DNA of 64,000 nt. Source: JACMLD01 sp039916305 (GTDB taxonomy: Bacteria; Bacteroidota; Bacteroidia; Chitinophagales; Chitinophagaceae). Under the pieces are notes generated by a model. That model did no database searches and was not told the origin of the DNA. It saw only the letters and a list, made by a program, of their open reading frames with translations. A program made the position numbers and the translations under genes. This document shows, piece after piece, positions 18,936 through 27,239 of the stretch. The DNA is taken from positions 186,001 through 250,000 of the forward strand of contig JBDSLR010000012.1 of NCBI GenBank assembly GCA_039916305.1, in the 5' to 3' direction. Every line of letters starts with the position of its first letter. Position 1 is the first letter of the stretch.

Positions 18936-20381
18936 ATGGATGCGAAATTTTTGCTGGTCAAAATAATCCTGTTGAAGCTGGTAATATTGGCCACCACGCT
19001 AGGTTTGCATGCACAACCTCCAACACATACCCGGCACTTTTCACCCGTGCTGGATGCCAATATCAACGGTTTTTATGAATATCTTCCGCGCAATTATACA
19101 ACCGATCCATTACAAAAATATCCTTTACTGGTATTTTTTCATGGTGTAGGCGAAAGCGGATCGGTACCAAATAATCCAACGCTCGACAATGTACTGATCT
19201 GGGGACCACCAAAGCTGATCAACGCAGGATTTTTCCCTGATAGCTTTAGTGTAGGCGGGCAATGGCATAAATTCATAGTTATATCACCACAAATAAAATC
19301 GGGGCTGGATGGGTCAACGGTGACGAGTACCATACAGCCTGCTACCGTTGATGCAGTTATTGAGTATGCAAAAGCAGCTTACCAGGTTGATCTTTCGCGT
19401 ATTTATCTTTGCGGACTTAGTATGGGTGGCGGTGCCACCTGGGATTATGCAGGGAGCAGCGCAGGGGCGGCCAATAAACTGGCTGCTATTGCAGTTGCCT
19501 GCGGTGCCGGGGATCTGAGCACGGCAGAGGCCAACACAATAGCGGCAGCCAAATTACCCGTATTAGCTACTCATAATAAAGGTGATGGGACGGTTATTTA
19601 TACCAGGACCGATGCCAATGCGGCGCTTTTAAACGCTTATGCACCGGCGCTTGTGCCCCCACCCAAAATCGTAAAATGGGAAGGCGGGTCCCACAATGTG
19701 TGGTCCAGAACATATGAAGACATTAACGCCGGCATAACCTCGCAGGGCTTTACAGGGAACCTTACAGACAGCCTTGGAATGAATGTATACCAGTGGATGC
19801 TGCAGTTTGCCCGCACTTCGGGCACACTGCCGATGCAATGGATCAGTTTTGCAGGAAATATCACTAACGGAAAAACTATATTGCACTGGACCGTGAGCCA
19901 GGAAATAGACGTTCAGAATTATATTGTAGAAAGAAGCCAGGATGGGTTTAACTGGCAGCAAGCAGGCATACTGGCCTCGCAAAAAAACAACCAGCAGGAG
20001 CAACAGTATTCCTTTATTGATATGGCAGCAGAAGTATTCTTTTACCGCATCAAACAAACAGATACAGATGGACGCTATAGTTTTTCAAAAATTATAAAAG
20101 CGGGAAAACTCGATTATCCGAAGGCACAGGCAATAGTTTTTCCCAACCCTTTCAGCAAACAGATTAGCATCAGCCTGTCCGGGTATACACAGAAGAAGGT
20201 TAGACTCCGCATTGTTAATCTCACTGGTGCTACAATGCTGCAAAAGATATACTCTTTAACAGACGCCACGCAAAACATCCTGGTAAACAACAGCAGCATG
20301 CTGTCCACCGGTACGTATTATCTTTCCATAGAAGATGAAAACGGAAATATCGGCAGCCGCCATAAAATCATGAAACAATAG
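18936..20381 (+). CDS. T9SS-exported alpha/beta-hydrolase (esterase, PHB-depolymerase/feruloyl-esterase-like)
   Basis: Secreted serine hydrolase. The oxyanion strand KYPLLVFFHGVGESGS (~61-76) and the nucleophile elbow GLSMGGG with Ser162 are clear; Asp217 (HNKGDGT) and His253 (GGSHNVW) fit the rest of the triad. A signal peptide ends LGLHAQ. The enzyme domain occupies ~30-295, followed by an Ig-like piece (WTVSQEIDVQNYIVERS) and a type A sorting domain (VFPNPFSKQISISL). It would act outside the cell on ester-containing polymers or small esters; the exact substrate is not readable. Own transcription unit behind a terminator. Confidence 0.88.
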   Translation: MDAKFLLVKIILLKLVILATTLGLHAQPPTHTRHFSPVLDANINGFYEYLPRNYTTDPLQKYPLLVFFHGVGESGSVPNNPTLDNVLIWGPPKLINAGFFPDSFSVGGQWHKFIVISPQIKSGLDGSTVTSTIQPATVDAVIEYAKAAYQVDLSRIYLCGLSMGGGATWDYAGSSAGAANKLAAIAVACGAGDLSTAEANTIAAAKLPVLATHNKGDGTVIYTRTDANAALLNAYAPALVPPPKIVKWEGGSHNVWSRTYEDINAGITSQGFTGNLTDSLGMNVYQWMLQFARTSGTLPMQWISFAGNITNGKTILHWTVSQEIDVQNYIVERSQDGFNWQQAGILASQKNNQQEQQYSFIDMAAEVFFYRIKQTDTDGRYSFSKIIKAGKLDYPKAQAIVFPNPFSKQISISLSGYTQKKVRLRIVNLTGATMLQKIYSLTDATQNILVNNSSMLSTGTYYLSIEDENGNIGSRHKIMKQ

Positions 20382-20439
20382 TTTTATTGATTTCATCGTC
20401 CGCGATGGGGTTCCTGCTTTACACTTTGAAAGGCTTTTC

Positions 20440-20471
20440 TTTGAAGAGTGCGGCGCATACGTGTACATTTG
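20440..20471 (+). promoter_or_regulatory. Promoter of rsmA
   Basis: TTTG (20440-20443), a 20-bp spacer and TACATTTG (20464-20471) match the Bacteroidota -33/-7 consensus. The -7 element ends only 5 bp before ATG 20477, so the transcript would begin at or next to the start codon. Confidence 0.65.
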
Positions 20472-20476
20472 TACCA

Positions 20477-21229
20477 ATGTATACTTTAAAAAAATCACTG
20501 GGCCAGCATTTTTTGAAAGATGAGGCTGTCTGCCGGCAGATTGTAAGTGCCCTGCAGCAAAATCATTTTCAGCAATTGCTGGAAGTTGGCCCGGGCGGCG
20601 GCGCACTTACCAAATACCTGGTTCCATTAAGCGGTATCGATTTTAAATGCGTGGAAGTAGATGAAGAAAAAGTGCTCCACCTGTTGCAGACTTATCCGCA
20701 GTTGAAAGATAAAATTATTCACCAGAGTTTCCTCGAAATAGAAAAGCCTTTTGAGGGAAATTTTACCGTGCTGGGCAACTTTCCCTATAATATTTCATCG
20801 CAGATTGTGTTCAAAATGCTGGAATGGAAAGCATCGGTGGAATGCATGATTGGAATGTTTCAGAAGGAAGTGGCGCAGCGTATCGTAGCCAAAGAAGGCA
20901 GTAAAGTGTACGGTGTAACCAGCGTACTGGTGCAGGCATTTTTTGATACTGAATATTTGTTTGAGGTAGATGAAAATGCGTTTACCCCACCGCCAAAAGT
21001 TAAAAGCGCGGTAATACGTTTATTACCGGTTAAGCAGGCTGTTGAGATGAAAAGTGAAAAACATTTGTTTTTGCTGGTAAAAACAGCTTTTAACCAGCGC
21101 AGGAAAACACTGCGCAACGCAGTAAGGGGTTTATATGAGCCGGCTGTGCTGGAAGAGGAAATTTTTGGAAAGCGTGCAGAGCAATTAAGTATTGCGCAGT
21201 TTGCCGAATTAACGTTTAAAATGAGATGA
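20477..21229 (+). CDS. rsmA: 16S rRNA (adenine1518-N6/adenine1519-N6) dimethyltransferase
   Basis: KsgA/RsmA dimethylates two adjacent adenines near the 3' end of 16S rRNA with S-adenosylmethionine, a late step of small-subunit assembly. Seen: LKKSLGQHFLKD at the N-terminus, the SAM-binding motif EVGPGGGALT, acidic VEVDEE, and the catalytic GNFPYNISSQI (NxPY type). The C-terminal helical domain includes TAFNQRRKTLRNAV. The 250-residue product from ATG 20477 has the family's usual length; the in-frame extension to 20387 lacks homology-like sequence, and the promoter lies inside it. It may be co-transcribed with the dehydrogenase 10 bp downstream. Confidence 0.97.
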   Translation: MYTLKKSLGQHFLKDEAVCRQIVSALQQNHFQQLLEVGPGGGALTKYLVPLSGIDFKCVEVDEEKVLHLLQTYPQLKDKIIHQSFLEIEKPFEGNFTVLGNFPYNISSQIVFKMLEWKASVECMIGMFQKEVAQRIVAKEGSKVYGVTSVLVQAFFDTEYLFEVDENAFTPPPKVKSAVIRLLPVKQAVEMKSEKHLFLLVKTAFNQRRKTLRNAVRGLYEPAVLEEEIFGKRAEQLSIAQFAELTFKMR

Positions 21230-21239
21230 ACACCGTTGT

Positions 21240-22163
21240 ATGAGAAAAGTTATTATTACTGCGAAAGTGCATGATTACCTGCGGGAGCGACTGGAGAAGA
21301 GCGGTTTCACCATAGTATATGATCCGCAGATTACTTATGATCAGCTGGAAGCTATTATACATGAAGGCACGGGCCTTATTGTAACTACGAGGCTTACTAT
21401 TGATAGGGCGATTATTGATAAAGCGCCATTGTTAAAATGGATTGGCCGCCTGGGTAGTGGTATGGAACTGATTGATACTGTTTATGCAGAAACCAAGGGT
21501 ATTACTTGCGTAAGCAGTCCTGAAGGCAACCGCAATGCGGTAGGGGAGCAGGTATTGGGCATGCTGCTCAATCTCATGAATAAGGTAAACAAAAGCATGC
21601 AGGAAATAAAGGAGGGCAAATGGGTAAGGGATGAAAACAGGGGTATAGAACTAACCGGCAAAACCGTAGGGATTATCGGTTTTGGCAATGCCGGTGGTGC
21701 GTTTGCCAAACTGCTGTCTTCTTTTGATGTAACCATACTGGCTTATGATAAATACCGGCATGGTTTTGCAAAAGACAATGTGCAGGAAGCCAGCCTGGAA
21801 CAGGTTTGCAGGTATGCAAATGCAATCAGTTTTCATGTGCCGCTTACTGCAGAAACGAAGCATATGGCCAACAGTGCTTTTTTCAATGCGCTGGAGCAGG
21901 AGCCTTTTTTCATCAATGCCTCGCGTGGCAAAGTGCATGATACGGCGGCCGTAATAACCGCACTGCAAAACAATAAAATTGCCGGTGCCGCACTGGATGT
22001 GCTTGAAAATGAAAAACTGGATACCTATTCTGCTGAGCAAAAAGAGCAGTTGCAATGGCTGCTGTCAAGGAATAATGTTATTGTAACGCCGCATATAGCC
22101 GGCTACACCCATGAAGCATTTTATAAGATGGCCAAAGTAGTGCTGGATAAACTTTCCCTGTAA
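21240..22163 (+). CDS. D-isomer-specific 2-hydroxyacid dehydrogenase (phosphoglycerate-dehydrogenase-like)
   Basis: NAD(P)-dependent oxidoreductase. The Rossmann motif is GFGNAG (147-152), preceded by KTVGIIG; the catalytic set Arg229 (ASRGK), Glu256 (DVLENE) and His285 (TPHIAGYT) is present. The 307-residue length equals a two-domain enzyme without the ACT domain of long SerA proteins. SerA in Bacteroidota is often this short form, but glyoxylate/hydroxypyruvate reductases look alike and no serC is adjacent, so I do not give a gene name. It follows rsmA by 10 bp, likely the same transcript. Confidence 0.88.
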   Translation: MRKVIITAKVHDYLRERLEKSGFTIVYDPQITYDQLEAIIHEGTGLIVTTRLTIDRAIIDKAPLLKWIGRLGSGMELIDTVYAETKGITCVSSPEGNRNAVGEQVLGMLLNLMNKVNKSMQEIKEGKWVRDENRGIELTGKTVGIIGFGNAGGAFAKLLSSFDVTILAYDKYRHGFAKDNVQEASLEQVCRYANAISFHVPLTAETKHMANSAFFNALEQEPFFINASRGKVHDTAAVITALQNNKIAGAALDVLENEKLDTYSAEQKEQLQWLLSRNNVIVTPHIAGYTHEAFYKMAKVVLDKLSL

Positions 22164-22329
22164 AAGAGCTTGTTCATCAACGATAGTTTATTACAAAGGT
22201 TTAACCGGGTGCAGGAAATTATAGAATTTATACATTTTGCGGTCAAAACTACCTCTCAATCTTTACGCTTTAACACTTGCTTATCATCATCCGGTACACT
22301 TTTTTAATGAGTATAGGAAACTCATTATT

Positions 22330-22794
22330 ATGAAAAAAAATCTACTCCTTTTTTTCCTGGCAGGTTGTATTATCACGCTTGTGCCTTCCTGCACTAAATA
22401 TGTTGACACACCGGGTATACCTCCACTAACCGGCAGGTGGTACCTGCAAAGCGCCGCCCGCTATGATTCCTATAAATGGCAGCCTGTTAACACAGGCTAT
22501 GAAAGCGGTACATTTAATTTTAAAGCCAATGGGGATGTTACCTACGGCGATGCACTGGGTTCATTGCGCGGGAGCTGGAGTATGTACCCGGTTACCAACG
22601 GCTTTTATGACGGCAATGGTCACTATGCGGAAGGTTATCATGTTGTTTTCTCTTTGCGTTTGTACGAAGCCAGTAATAGTTCGCCCGCTGCCAGCTGGAC
22701 TTTTGATGACAATGACTATGACGGTGGCAATAGTTTCAGGGCTGCCTACACCAATGGTAGCTATACCTACGAGTACAGCTTTGTCAGGGAATAG
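22330..22794 (+). CDS. Small lipoprotein, hypothetical
   Basis: A 154-residue product starting at ATG 22330 (upstream in-frame Met at 22237 would bury the signal). The signal MKKNLLLFFLAGCIITLVPSC ends in a lipobox with the modified Cys at residue 21, so it should be a lipoprotein. The mature part (LTGRWYLQSAARYDS, NFKANGDVTYGDALG, GSWSMY) resembles lipocalin-like 'LTG-W' domains common in Bacteroidota, with a W at the start and an antiparallel pattern. No enzymatic residue is visible; function unknown. Confidence 0.75.
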   Translation: MKKNLLLFFLAGCIITLVPSCTKYVDTPGIPPLTGRWYLQSAARYDSYKWQPVNTGYESGTFNFKANGDVTYGDALGSLRGSWSMYPVTNGFYDGNGHYAEGYHVVFSLRLYEASNSSPAASWTFDDNDYDGGNSFRAAYTNGSYTYEYSFVRE

Positions 22795-22868
22795 CAGGGG
22801 CGGCAAACCGGGTCCGGGAGAATATAAATTCCGTTAAAAACCCTGGATTTTTCAGGTAAAAAAATTTG

Positions 22869-22876
22869 TATCTTTG
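22869..22876 (+). promoter_or_regulatory. -7 promoter element of greA
   Basis: TATCTTTG matches TAnnTTTG exactly. The expected start point, about 5-7 bp downstream, lies just in front of the leader hairpin at 22886. No good TTTG was found at -33. Confidence 0.65.
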
Positions 22877-22885
22877 TTTATATGG

Positions 22886-22925
22886 CAACGCTTCAGTAAT
22901 TATCTGGGGCGTTGTTATTTTTTTC
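22886..22925 (+). terminator. Terminator-like hairpin in the greA leader (possible attenuator or small RNA end)
   Basis: CAACGCTTCAG (22886-22896), loop TAATTAT, and CTGGGGCGTTG (22904-22914) pair over 11 positions with two G-U pairs, followed by TTATTTTTTTC. It lies between the -7 element and the greA start codon at 22950, so it would terminate or attenuate transcripts in the 5' leader, leaving an RNA of about 40 nt. Structure is read from sequence; function is inference. Confidence 0.6.
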
Positions 22926-22949
22926 TGTTCACTAATCAAAGATGATTTT

Positions 22950-23423
22950 ATGAGTGATGTAATTTATGTGACAAAAGAAACACTGGAACAGCTGAAGGCA
23001 GAGTTGCACCGCATGAGAACCGTCGACCGGCCCGCAGCTTCAAAAGCCATTGCGGAAGCCAGGGAAAAAGGAGATTTGAAAGAAAATGCAGAATATGATG
23101 CAGCAAAAGAAGCACAGGGTCTTTTAGAGGCCAGGTTAAAGAAGATGGAAAGCGATATGGCCAACGTGCGCATTCTTGATACTGCTGAGATCGATACCAG
23201 CAAAGTAAGCATTCTTACCACCGTAGTATTAACAAACCTCAACCTTAAAAAGCAGGTAACCTACCAGATAGTTTCTGAAAAGGAAGCAGATTTGAAACTG
23301 GGAAAAATTTCAGTAACCTCACCTATTGGAAAAGCACTGCTGGGTAAAGTGCCGGGCGAAGTAGTAGAGGTGCAGGTGCCCGCCGGGATACTTAAATTAA
23401 AATTGGAATCTGTTTCTGCATAG
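22950..23423 (+). CDS. greA: Transcription elongation factor GreA
   Basis: GreA enters the secondary channel of RNA polymerase and stimulates cleavage of backtracked transcripts. The N-terminal coiled coil bears the signature EAREKGDLKENAEYDAAKEAQ (~30-50) with its acidic tip region (GDLKENAEYD), and the C-terminal FKBP-like domain has ISVTSPIGKALLGKVPGEVVEV. The 157-residue length from ATG 22950 is standard. The reading frame extends to 22866 but the promoter and leader hairpin lie in that stretch. A strong hairpin follows the gene at 23447. Confidence 0.97.
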   Translation: MSDVIYVTKETLEQLKAELHRMRTVDRPAASKAIAEAREKGDLKENAEYDAAKEAQGLLEARLKKMESDMANVRILDTAEIDTSKVSILTTVVLTNLNLKKQVTYQIVSEKEADLKLGKISVTSPIGKALLGKVPGEVVEVQVPAGILKLKLESVSA

Positions 23424-23446
23424 GCAACTGCCGGTACAAAGTATGG

Positions 23447-23480
23447 GTAAATGGGCAGGGTATTTTCCCGGCCCATTTAC
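23447..23480. terminator. Strong hairpin downstream of greA
   Basis: Perfect 10-bp arms GTAAATGGGC / GCCCATTTAC with a further inner GGG/CCC and a short T-containing loop, 23 bp behind the stop codon. There is no T-run behind it, so it may act as an mRNA 3'-end stabiliser or an imperfect terminator. Confidence 0.55.
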
Positions 23481-23531
23481 ATATCCGCTCCTGGCAAAAA
23501 AATAAATTTCGGGTTGGCGGCTGATCCACCT

Positions 23532-23539
23532 TAATTTTG
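23532..23539 (+). promoter_or_regulatory. -7 promoter element of the HIT gene
   Basis: TAATTTTG matches TAnnTTTG, 58 bp before ATG 23598. A TTG at 23514-23516 is closer than the usual -33 distance. Confidence 0.45.
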
Positions 23540-23597
23540 GTTTTTATAATTATTGGGGTGGTATTTATTTACAGCAATCACAGTAATCAACAATAGT

Positions 23598-23990
23598 ATG
23601 ACCATCTTTTCAAAAATTATTGCCGGGCAAATACCCTCTTATAAAATAGCAGAAGATGATTATTTTTTTGCTTTCCTGGATATTGCCCCGCTGCGCGAAG
23701 GACATACGCTGGTGATACCAAAACTGGAAACGGATAAGTTTTTTGACTTGCCCGATGATTACCTCGCCCGTATATTACTATTTGCAAAACCAATTGCACA
23801 GGCCATTGAAAAAGCATTTGCCTGTAACCGTTGCGGACTTACGGTAATAGGCCTTGAAGTACCGCATGCGCACCTCCACCTGCTTCCCATTGATTCTATT
23901 GATGATATGGATTTTAAAAAAAATAAACTGAAGCCAACTCCTGAAGAACTAAAAGCCACACAGGTAAAACTGCTTTCACAATTTCACTAA
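23598..23990 (+). CDS. HIT-family nucleotide-binding protein
   Basis: A 130-residue histidine-triad protein; such proteins hydrolyse or bind nucleotide phosphoramidates and dinucleoside polyphosphates. The triad PHAHLHLLP is at ~92-100, and the N-terminal part IFSKIIAGQIPSYKIAEDD is characteristic of the Hint/HIT branch. Start at ATG 23598 removes 15 non-conserved codons. Single-gene unit. The final residues are less conserved than in classical Hint proteins. Cellular role not defined. Confidence 0.93.
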   Translation: MTIFSKIIAGQIPSYKIAEDDYFFAFLDIAPLREGHTLVIPKLETDKFFDLPDDYLARILLFAKPIAQAIEKAFACNRCGLTVIGLEVPHAHLHLLPIDSIDDMDFKKNKLKPTPEELKATQVKLLSQFH

Positions 23991-24081
23991 TGAAGACCGC
24001 TTAAATGAATAAAAACTGAATCGAAGTTTTAATTTGAATGCTACATTTCGTTTTGCAACCATTGTGTACCCACCTCAATCT

Positions 24082-24102
24082 TACTCACCACTCACCACTC
24101 AC
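24082..24102 (+). repeat. NACTCAC heptamer array, 3 units, at the end of ruvC
   Basis: TACTCAC, CACTCAC, CACTCAC in tandem. Read on the minus strand the last unit supplies the TGA stop codon of ruvC (24099-24101). See also 33542, 49630, 62067 and 62585. Confidence 0.75.
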
Positions 24103-24668
24103 GTCTTTTTCACCCTACCAGGGTTCTTCGTAATAAAATCATCCCAGCCATTTAATTTTTTAGCTGTACTGCTTACCGCTGACCCGGTTTGATAATGATG
24201 GCACAGCGCTACTGCCAGTGCATCAGACGCATCATAATATTTTATATCGCTTTCTTTCAGCTGCAAAATATGCTGGAGCATTTTCCATACCTGCTGCTTG
24301 TCTGCATTGCCGTTGCCGGTAATAGATTGTTTTATTTTTTTTGGGGAATATTCTGTGACAGGTATACTTGATTGCATGGCCGCAGCAATGGCAACCCCCT
24401 GGGCCCGGCCCAGCTTCAGCATGCTCTGCACATTTTTACTAAAGAAAGGGGCTTCAATGGCAAATAACTGCGGGCGATGTGTGGCGATAAGTTTGCAAAC
24501 CGTAGTATGGATTATCTCCAGGCGTTCATAAATATCTTTTTTACCGCCGAGTTTCAAAACATCCATTTCCAGCAACTTTATCGTATTTCCATTGATGGCA
24601 ATTAAACCATAGCCCATTACCACTGTACCGGGATCTATTCCTAAAATTATTTTAGATGCTGTTTGCAA
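24099..24668 (-). CDS. ruvC: Crossover junction endodeoxyribonuclease RuvC
   Basis: Holliday-junction resolvase, acting with RuvA and RuvB (ruvB is at 43168) in recombinational repair. The RNase-H-like active site is seen as D in ILGIDPGT, E in LFAIEAPFF, and the acidic pair in YYDASDALAVALCHH. The 189-residue length is typical. No ATG is available: an in-frame stop lies four codons upstream, and the only suitable start is TTG 24668. It is divergent from, and slightly overlaps, the open frame of the next gene. Its TGA stop is provided by an antisense NACTCAC array, so the C-terminus after the core was set by that repeat. Confidence 0.96.
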   Translation of the reverse strand: MQTASKIILGIDPGTVVMGYGLIAINGNTIKLLEMDVLKLGGKKDIYERLEIIHTTVCKLIATHRPQLFAIEAPFFSKNVQSMLKLGRAQGVAIAAAMQSSIPVTEYSPKKIKQSITGNGNADKQQVWKMLQHILQLKESDIKYYDASDALAVALCHHYQTGSAVSSTAKKLNGWDDFITKNPGRVKKT

Positions 24669-24678
24669 AAGGAACTGT

Positions 24679-24686
24679 TATTTTTG
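24679..24686 (+). promoter_or_regulatory. -7 promoter element of the YbhN-like gene
   Basis: TATTTTTG matches TAnnTTTG and ends 5 bp before ATG 24692, suggesting an almost leaderless mRNA. No clear -33 element. It supports the start at 24692 over ATG 24656, which would lie upstream of the transcript. Confidence 0.5.
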
Positions 24687-24691
24687 AAAAG

Positions 24692-25684
24692 ATGTTTGTC
24701 AAAAACAAAAATATCAAAATACTGCTCAATTATGGGATAGGTCCGCTTTTATTCATATGGTTTTCTTATTCAATTTATGAGCAGGTGAAAACCCAACCAC
24801 GTCTGCAGGATGCATTGTACAACCTGCGCGACGCGGTTACGGGCCCTCAATCCTGGAAACTCTATTTAGCATTGCTGCTGGTGCCGGTAAACTGGGGCCT
24901 CGAAGCAAGAAAATGGCAGGTATTGATAAAGCCAGTGGAATCCATTCGTCTTGTCAGCGCTTTTAAAGCGGTTTTAGCCGGACTTGCTTTTTCAATGAAT
25001 ACACCCAACCGTATTGGAGAGTTTGGCGGCAGGGTGTTGTATGTGCACGAGGGGCACCGATGGAAAGCGTTTTCTCTGACCATTATAGGAAGTTTTAGCC
25101 AGCTCATCATTACATTGGGCATGGGTTTAGGAGGACTGGCTTTTTTATTGCTAAACCCCGTGACCGCGGCCGGTATAGCCGGGTATTTTATCTGGATAAG
25201 GGTATTGCTGTATGGAAGCTGTCTGGTTACGGCATTACTGGTTTTATTATATTTCAGACTGGGTCAAATTATTAAGTGGGGAGAAAAAATACCAAAAGCC
25301 CGCCGCTTCATGCAACATATAACCGTAATTGAAGATATTCCTGTTACAATTTTGTTAAGAACAATCAGTCTCTCATTTGTGCGTTATATCATTTTTGTAT
25401 TTCAATATATCTTACTGCTGCAATTGTTTGGCGTGGAAGTACCGGTTTGGCATTCATTTTGGCTAATAAGTGTACTATACCTGATGCTGGCAATAACGCC
25501 AACCATTGCACTGGCAGAAGCAGGTATACGCGGGCAGGTGAGTCTTTTGTTGTTTACACTAGTAAGTGCAAATAAATTTGGTATTGTAGGCGCCGCAACA
25601 GCCATCTGGTTTATTAACCTGGTAGTACCAGCACTGGTAGGTAGCCTGTTATTCTTAAGTCTTAAAATATTTTCTGATAAATGA
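24692..25684 (+). CDS. YbhN/UPF0104-like (lysylphosphatidylglycerol-synthase TM region) membrane protein
   Basis: A polytopic inner-membrane protein of 330 residues with about eight hydrophobic segments. The family signature is visible: MNTPNRIGEFGGRVLYV near residue 100 (the N-RxGE motif) and EAGIRGQVSLLL towards the C-terminus. The family includes the flippase-like N-terminal part of MprF and many proteins of unknown job in envelope lipid handling. Its stop overlaps the ATG of the DUF3108 gene (ATGA), so the two are coupled. A lipid-translocating role is inference. Confidence 0.8.
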   Translation: MFVKNKNIKILLNYGIGPLLFIWFSYSIYEQVKTQPRLQDALYNLRDAVTGPQSWKLYLALLLVPVNWGLEARKWQVLIKPVESIRLVSAFKAVLAGLAFSMNTPNRIGEFGGRVLYVHEGHRWKAFSLTIIGSFSQLIITLGMGLGGLAFLLLNPVTAAGIAGYFIWIRVLLYGSCLVTALLVLLYFRLGQIIKWGEKIPKARRFMQHITVIEDIPVTILLRTISLSFVRYIIFVFQYILLLQLFGVEVPVWHSFWLISVLYLMLAITPTIALAEAGIRGQVSLLLFTLVSANKFGIVGAATAIWFINLVVPALVGSLLFLSLKIFSDK

Positions 25685-26469
25685 AGCGACCCCTCTTACT
25701 AACCCTTTTACTGGCGTGCTGCTTTGGGCTGAATGCGGGCGACGAATTTTGCGGCATCCGCAATACCGCGTTCCAGGCAGGTGAATCAAGCGTGTTTAAA
25801 GTCTATTATACGCTTGGTGTATATATTGCCGCAGGCGAAGCCAGTTTTAATGTAAACCTGGAAAAGTTGAACAATAGATCTGTATACCATATTACAGGCG
25901 AGGGCAAAACCTATAGTTTTTACGACAGCTTTTTTAAGGTGCGCGATAAATATGAAAGTTTTGTAGATACCGCCAGCCTGCAACCGTTGAAATTTATACG
26001 CAATGTGGATGAAGGTGGTTATAAGAAATATGAAAATGTAACCTTTAATCAACAAACGAATACAGCTATTACCAACAATGGTGTTTTTAAAGTGCCGGGC
26101 TGTGTGCAGGATGTGGTTAGTGCTATTTTCTATGCGCGCAATATTGATTTTAATAAGTATAAGCCGGAAGATAAAATCCCCTTTACCATGTTCCTAGATA
26201 ACGAGGTGTATAATCTCTACATTCGCTACCTGGGCAAAGAGATCATCAAAACAAAGTATGGTAAATTCCGGGCCATAAAGTTTAAACCCCTGCTGGTAAA
26301 AGGAACAATTTTTGAAGGCGGCGAGAAAATGCTGGTGTGGGTAAGCGATGATGCCAATCATTTGCCGTTGCGTGTAGAAAGTCCCATCAGCGTAGGCAGT
26401 ATTAAAGTAGATATGATGAGTTACAGGAACCTGCGTTACCCATTGTCTTCACTGGTATCTGTACGATGA
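25681..26469 (+). CDS. DUF3108-family exported protein
   Basis: 262-residue protein with a signal peptide (MKRPLLLTLLLACCFGLNAG) that might also act as a lipobox at the two Cys. The mature part has the DUF3108 pattern: an early FKVYYTLGVYIAAGEASFNV strand pair, YESFVDTASLQPLKFIRNVDEGGYKKYENVTF, and a late FRAIKFKPLLVKGTIFEGGEKMLVWVSDDANHLPLRVE. From memory, this domain is an outer-membrane or periplasmic beta-rich fold of unknown function. Overlaps the membrane protein gene by 4 bp, so the two probably act together at the envelope. Confidence 0.85.
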   Translation: MKRPLLLTLLLACCFGLNAGDEFCGIRNTAFQAGESSVFKVYYTLGVYIAAGEASFNVNLEKLNNRSVYHITGEGKTYSFYDSFFKVRDKYESFVDTASLQPLKFIRNVDEGGYKKYENVTFNQQTNTAITNNGVFKVPGCVQDVVSAIFYARNIDFNKYKPEDKIPFTMFLDNEVYNLYIRYLGKEIIKTKYGKFRAIKFKPLLVKGTIFEGGEKMLVWVSDDANHLPLRVESPISVGSIKVDMMSYRNLRYPLSSLVSVR

Positions 26470-26684
26470 TAAGCTGCGTTAACTAAATTGTACGTGGTAA
26501 AGCCGGGGCGCCTTTTAATCTTGCGATAACTGGTTGCGCGCAAATACGGCTAAATTTTTTCAGAAACATAAGGGTTTCATTTTCAGCCGGAAATATGGCG
26601 TTAAATGGGTTGGATAGTAAAATGCGCACCGCCTTGTATTGCATTTATTGAAAAATCCTGCTATCTTACCATTCCAATAATCTT

Positions 26685-27122
26685 ATGAAAAAGATATTCC
26701 TCAGTCTACTGATTATTCCTGTGGCAGGAATTGGCAGGTTTAACAGGATGCACCTGTTGCCTACCGACAAACCCGTTGAGATTCGAACCGGTGAATGGCC
26801 CCTTCTGCTGCAAAGAAGTATTGAACAATCTGATACAACTTATTCCCTCCAGTTTCGTGACGTGCAAGTATTAAGCGGTGTTGTTATGGACACACTCGCC
26901 TTTACCAATACAGCACAATTGAAATATTTTGAAAAAGCCTTAACAACATTAAAGACAGGCCATACCGGCGATATTGCCAGGTTTAAGGATTATTCTATTA
27001 CCAGGGCAGATAAGAAATATGAAGGAGTCTGGTATATACTTAAAATTAAATGGGGCTTAACGGATTTCAAACAAGCTGAGGCAGATCTGATGGTCAAAAC
27101 CATCAGGGGGTTAAAGTTTTAG
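26685..27122 (+). CDS. Small secreted protein, tandem paralogue A
   Basis: 145 residues, with a hydrophobic start (MKKIFLSLLIIPVAGIG) but no sharp cleavage site. It is a paralogue of the protein encoded at 27240: both share the frame QRS/CxESDTxYxLQFRD, then LKYF..ALxxLKxGxTGDIAxFKDYxI and TDFKQxEADxM. No known domain, metal site or catalytic triad is evident. Length and pattern suggest one small alpha/beta domain. The two genes are 117 bp apart and each starts with its own signal sequence. Function unknown. Confidence 0.7.
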   Translation: MKKIFLSLLIIPVAGIGRFNRMHLLPTDKPVEIRTGEWPLLLQRSIEQSDTTYSLQFRDVQVLSGVVMDTLAFTNTAQLKYFEKALTTLKTGHTGDIARFKDYSITRADKKYEGVWYILKIKWGLTDFKQAEADLMVKTIRGLKF

Positions 27123-27239
27123 TTAGAAGAAGAAACGCGTCCAACTTACTTTACCAGGGTTTATAACAAATAAAAAAGTGCAGCATACAAGTAATGAAAT
27201 TTTCAATTATCCAATAAAAAAAGCGCAAATTCTACAACT

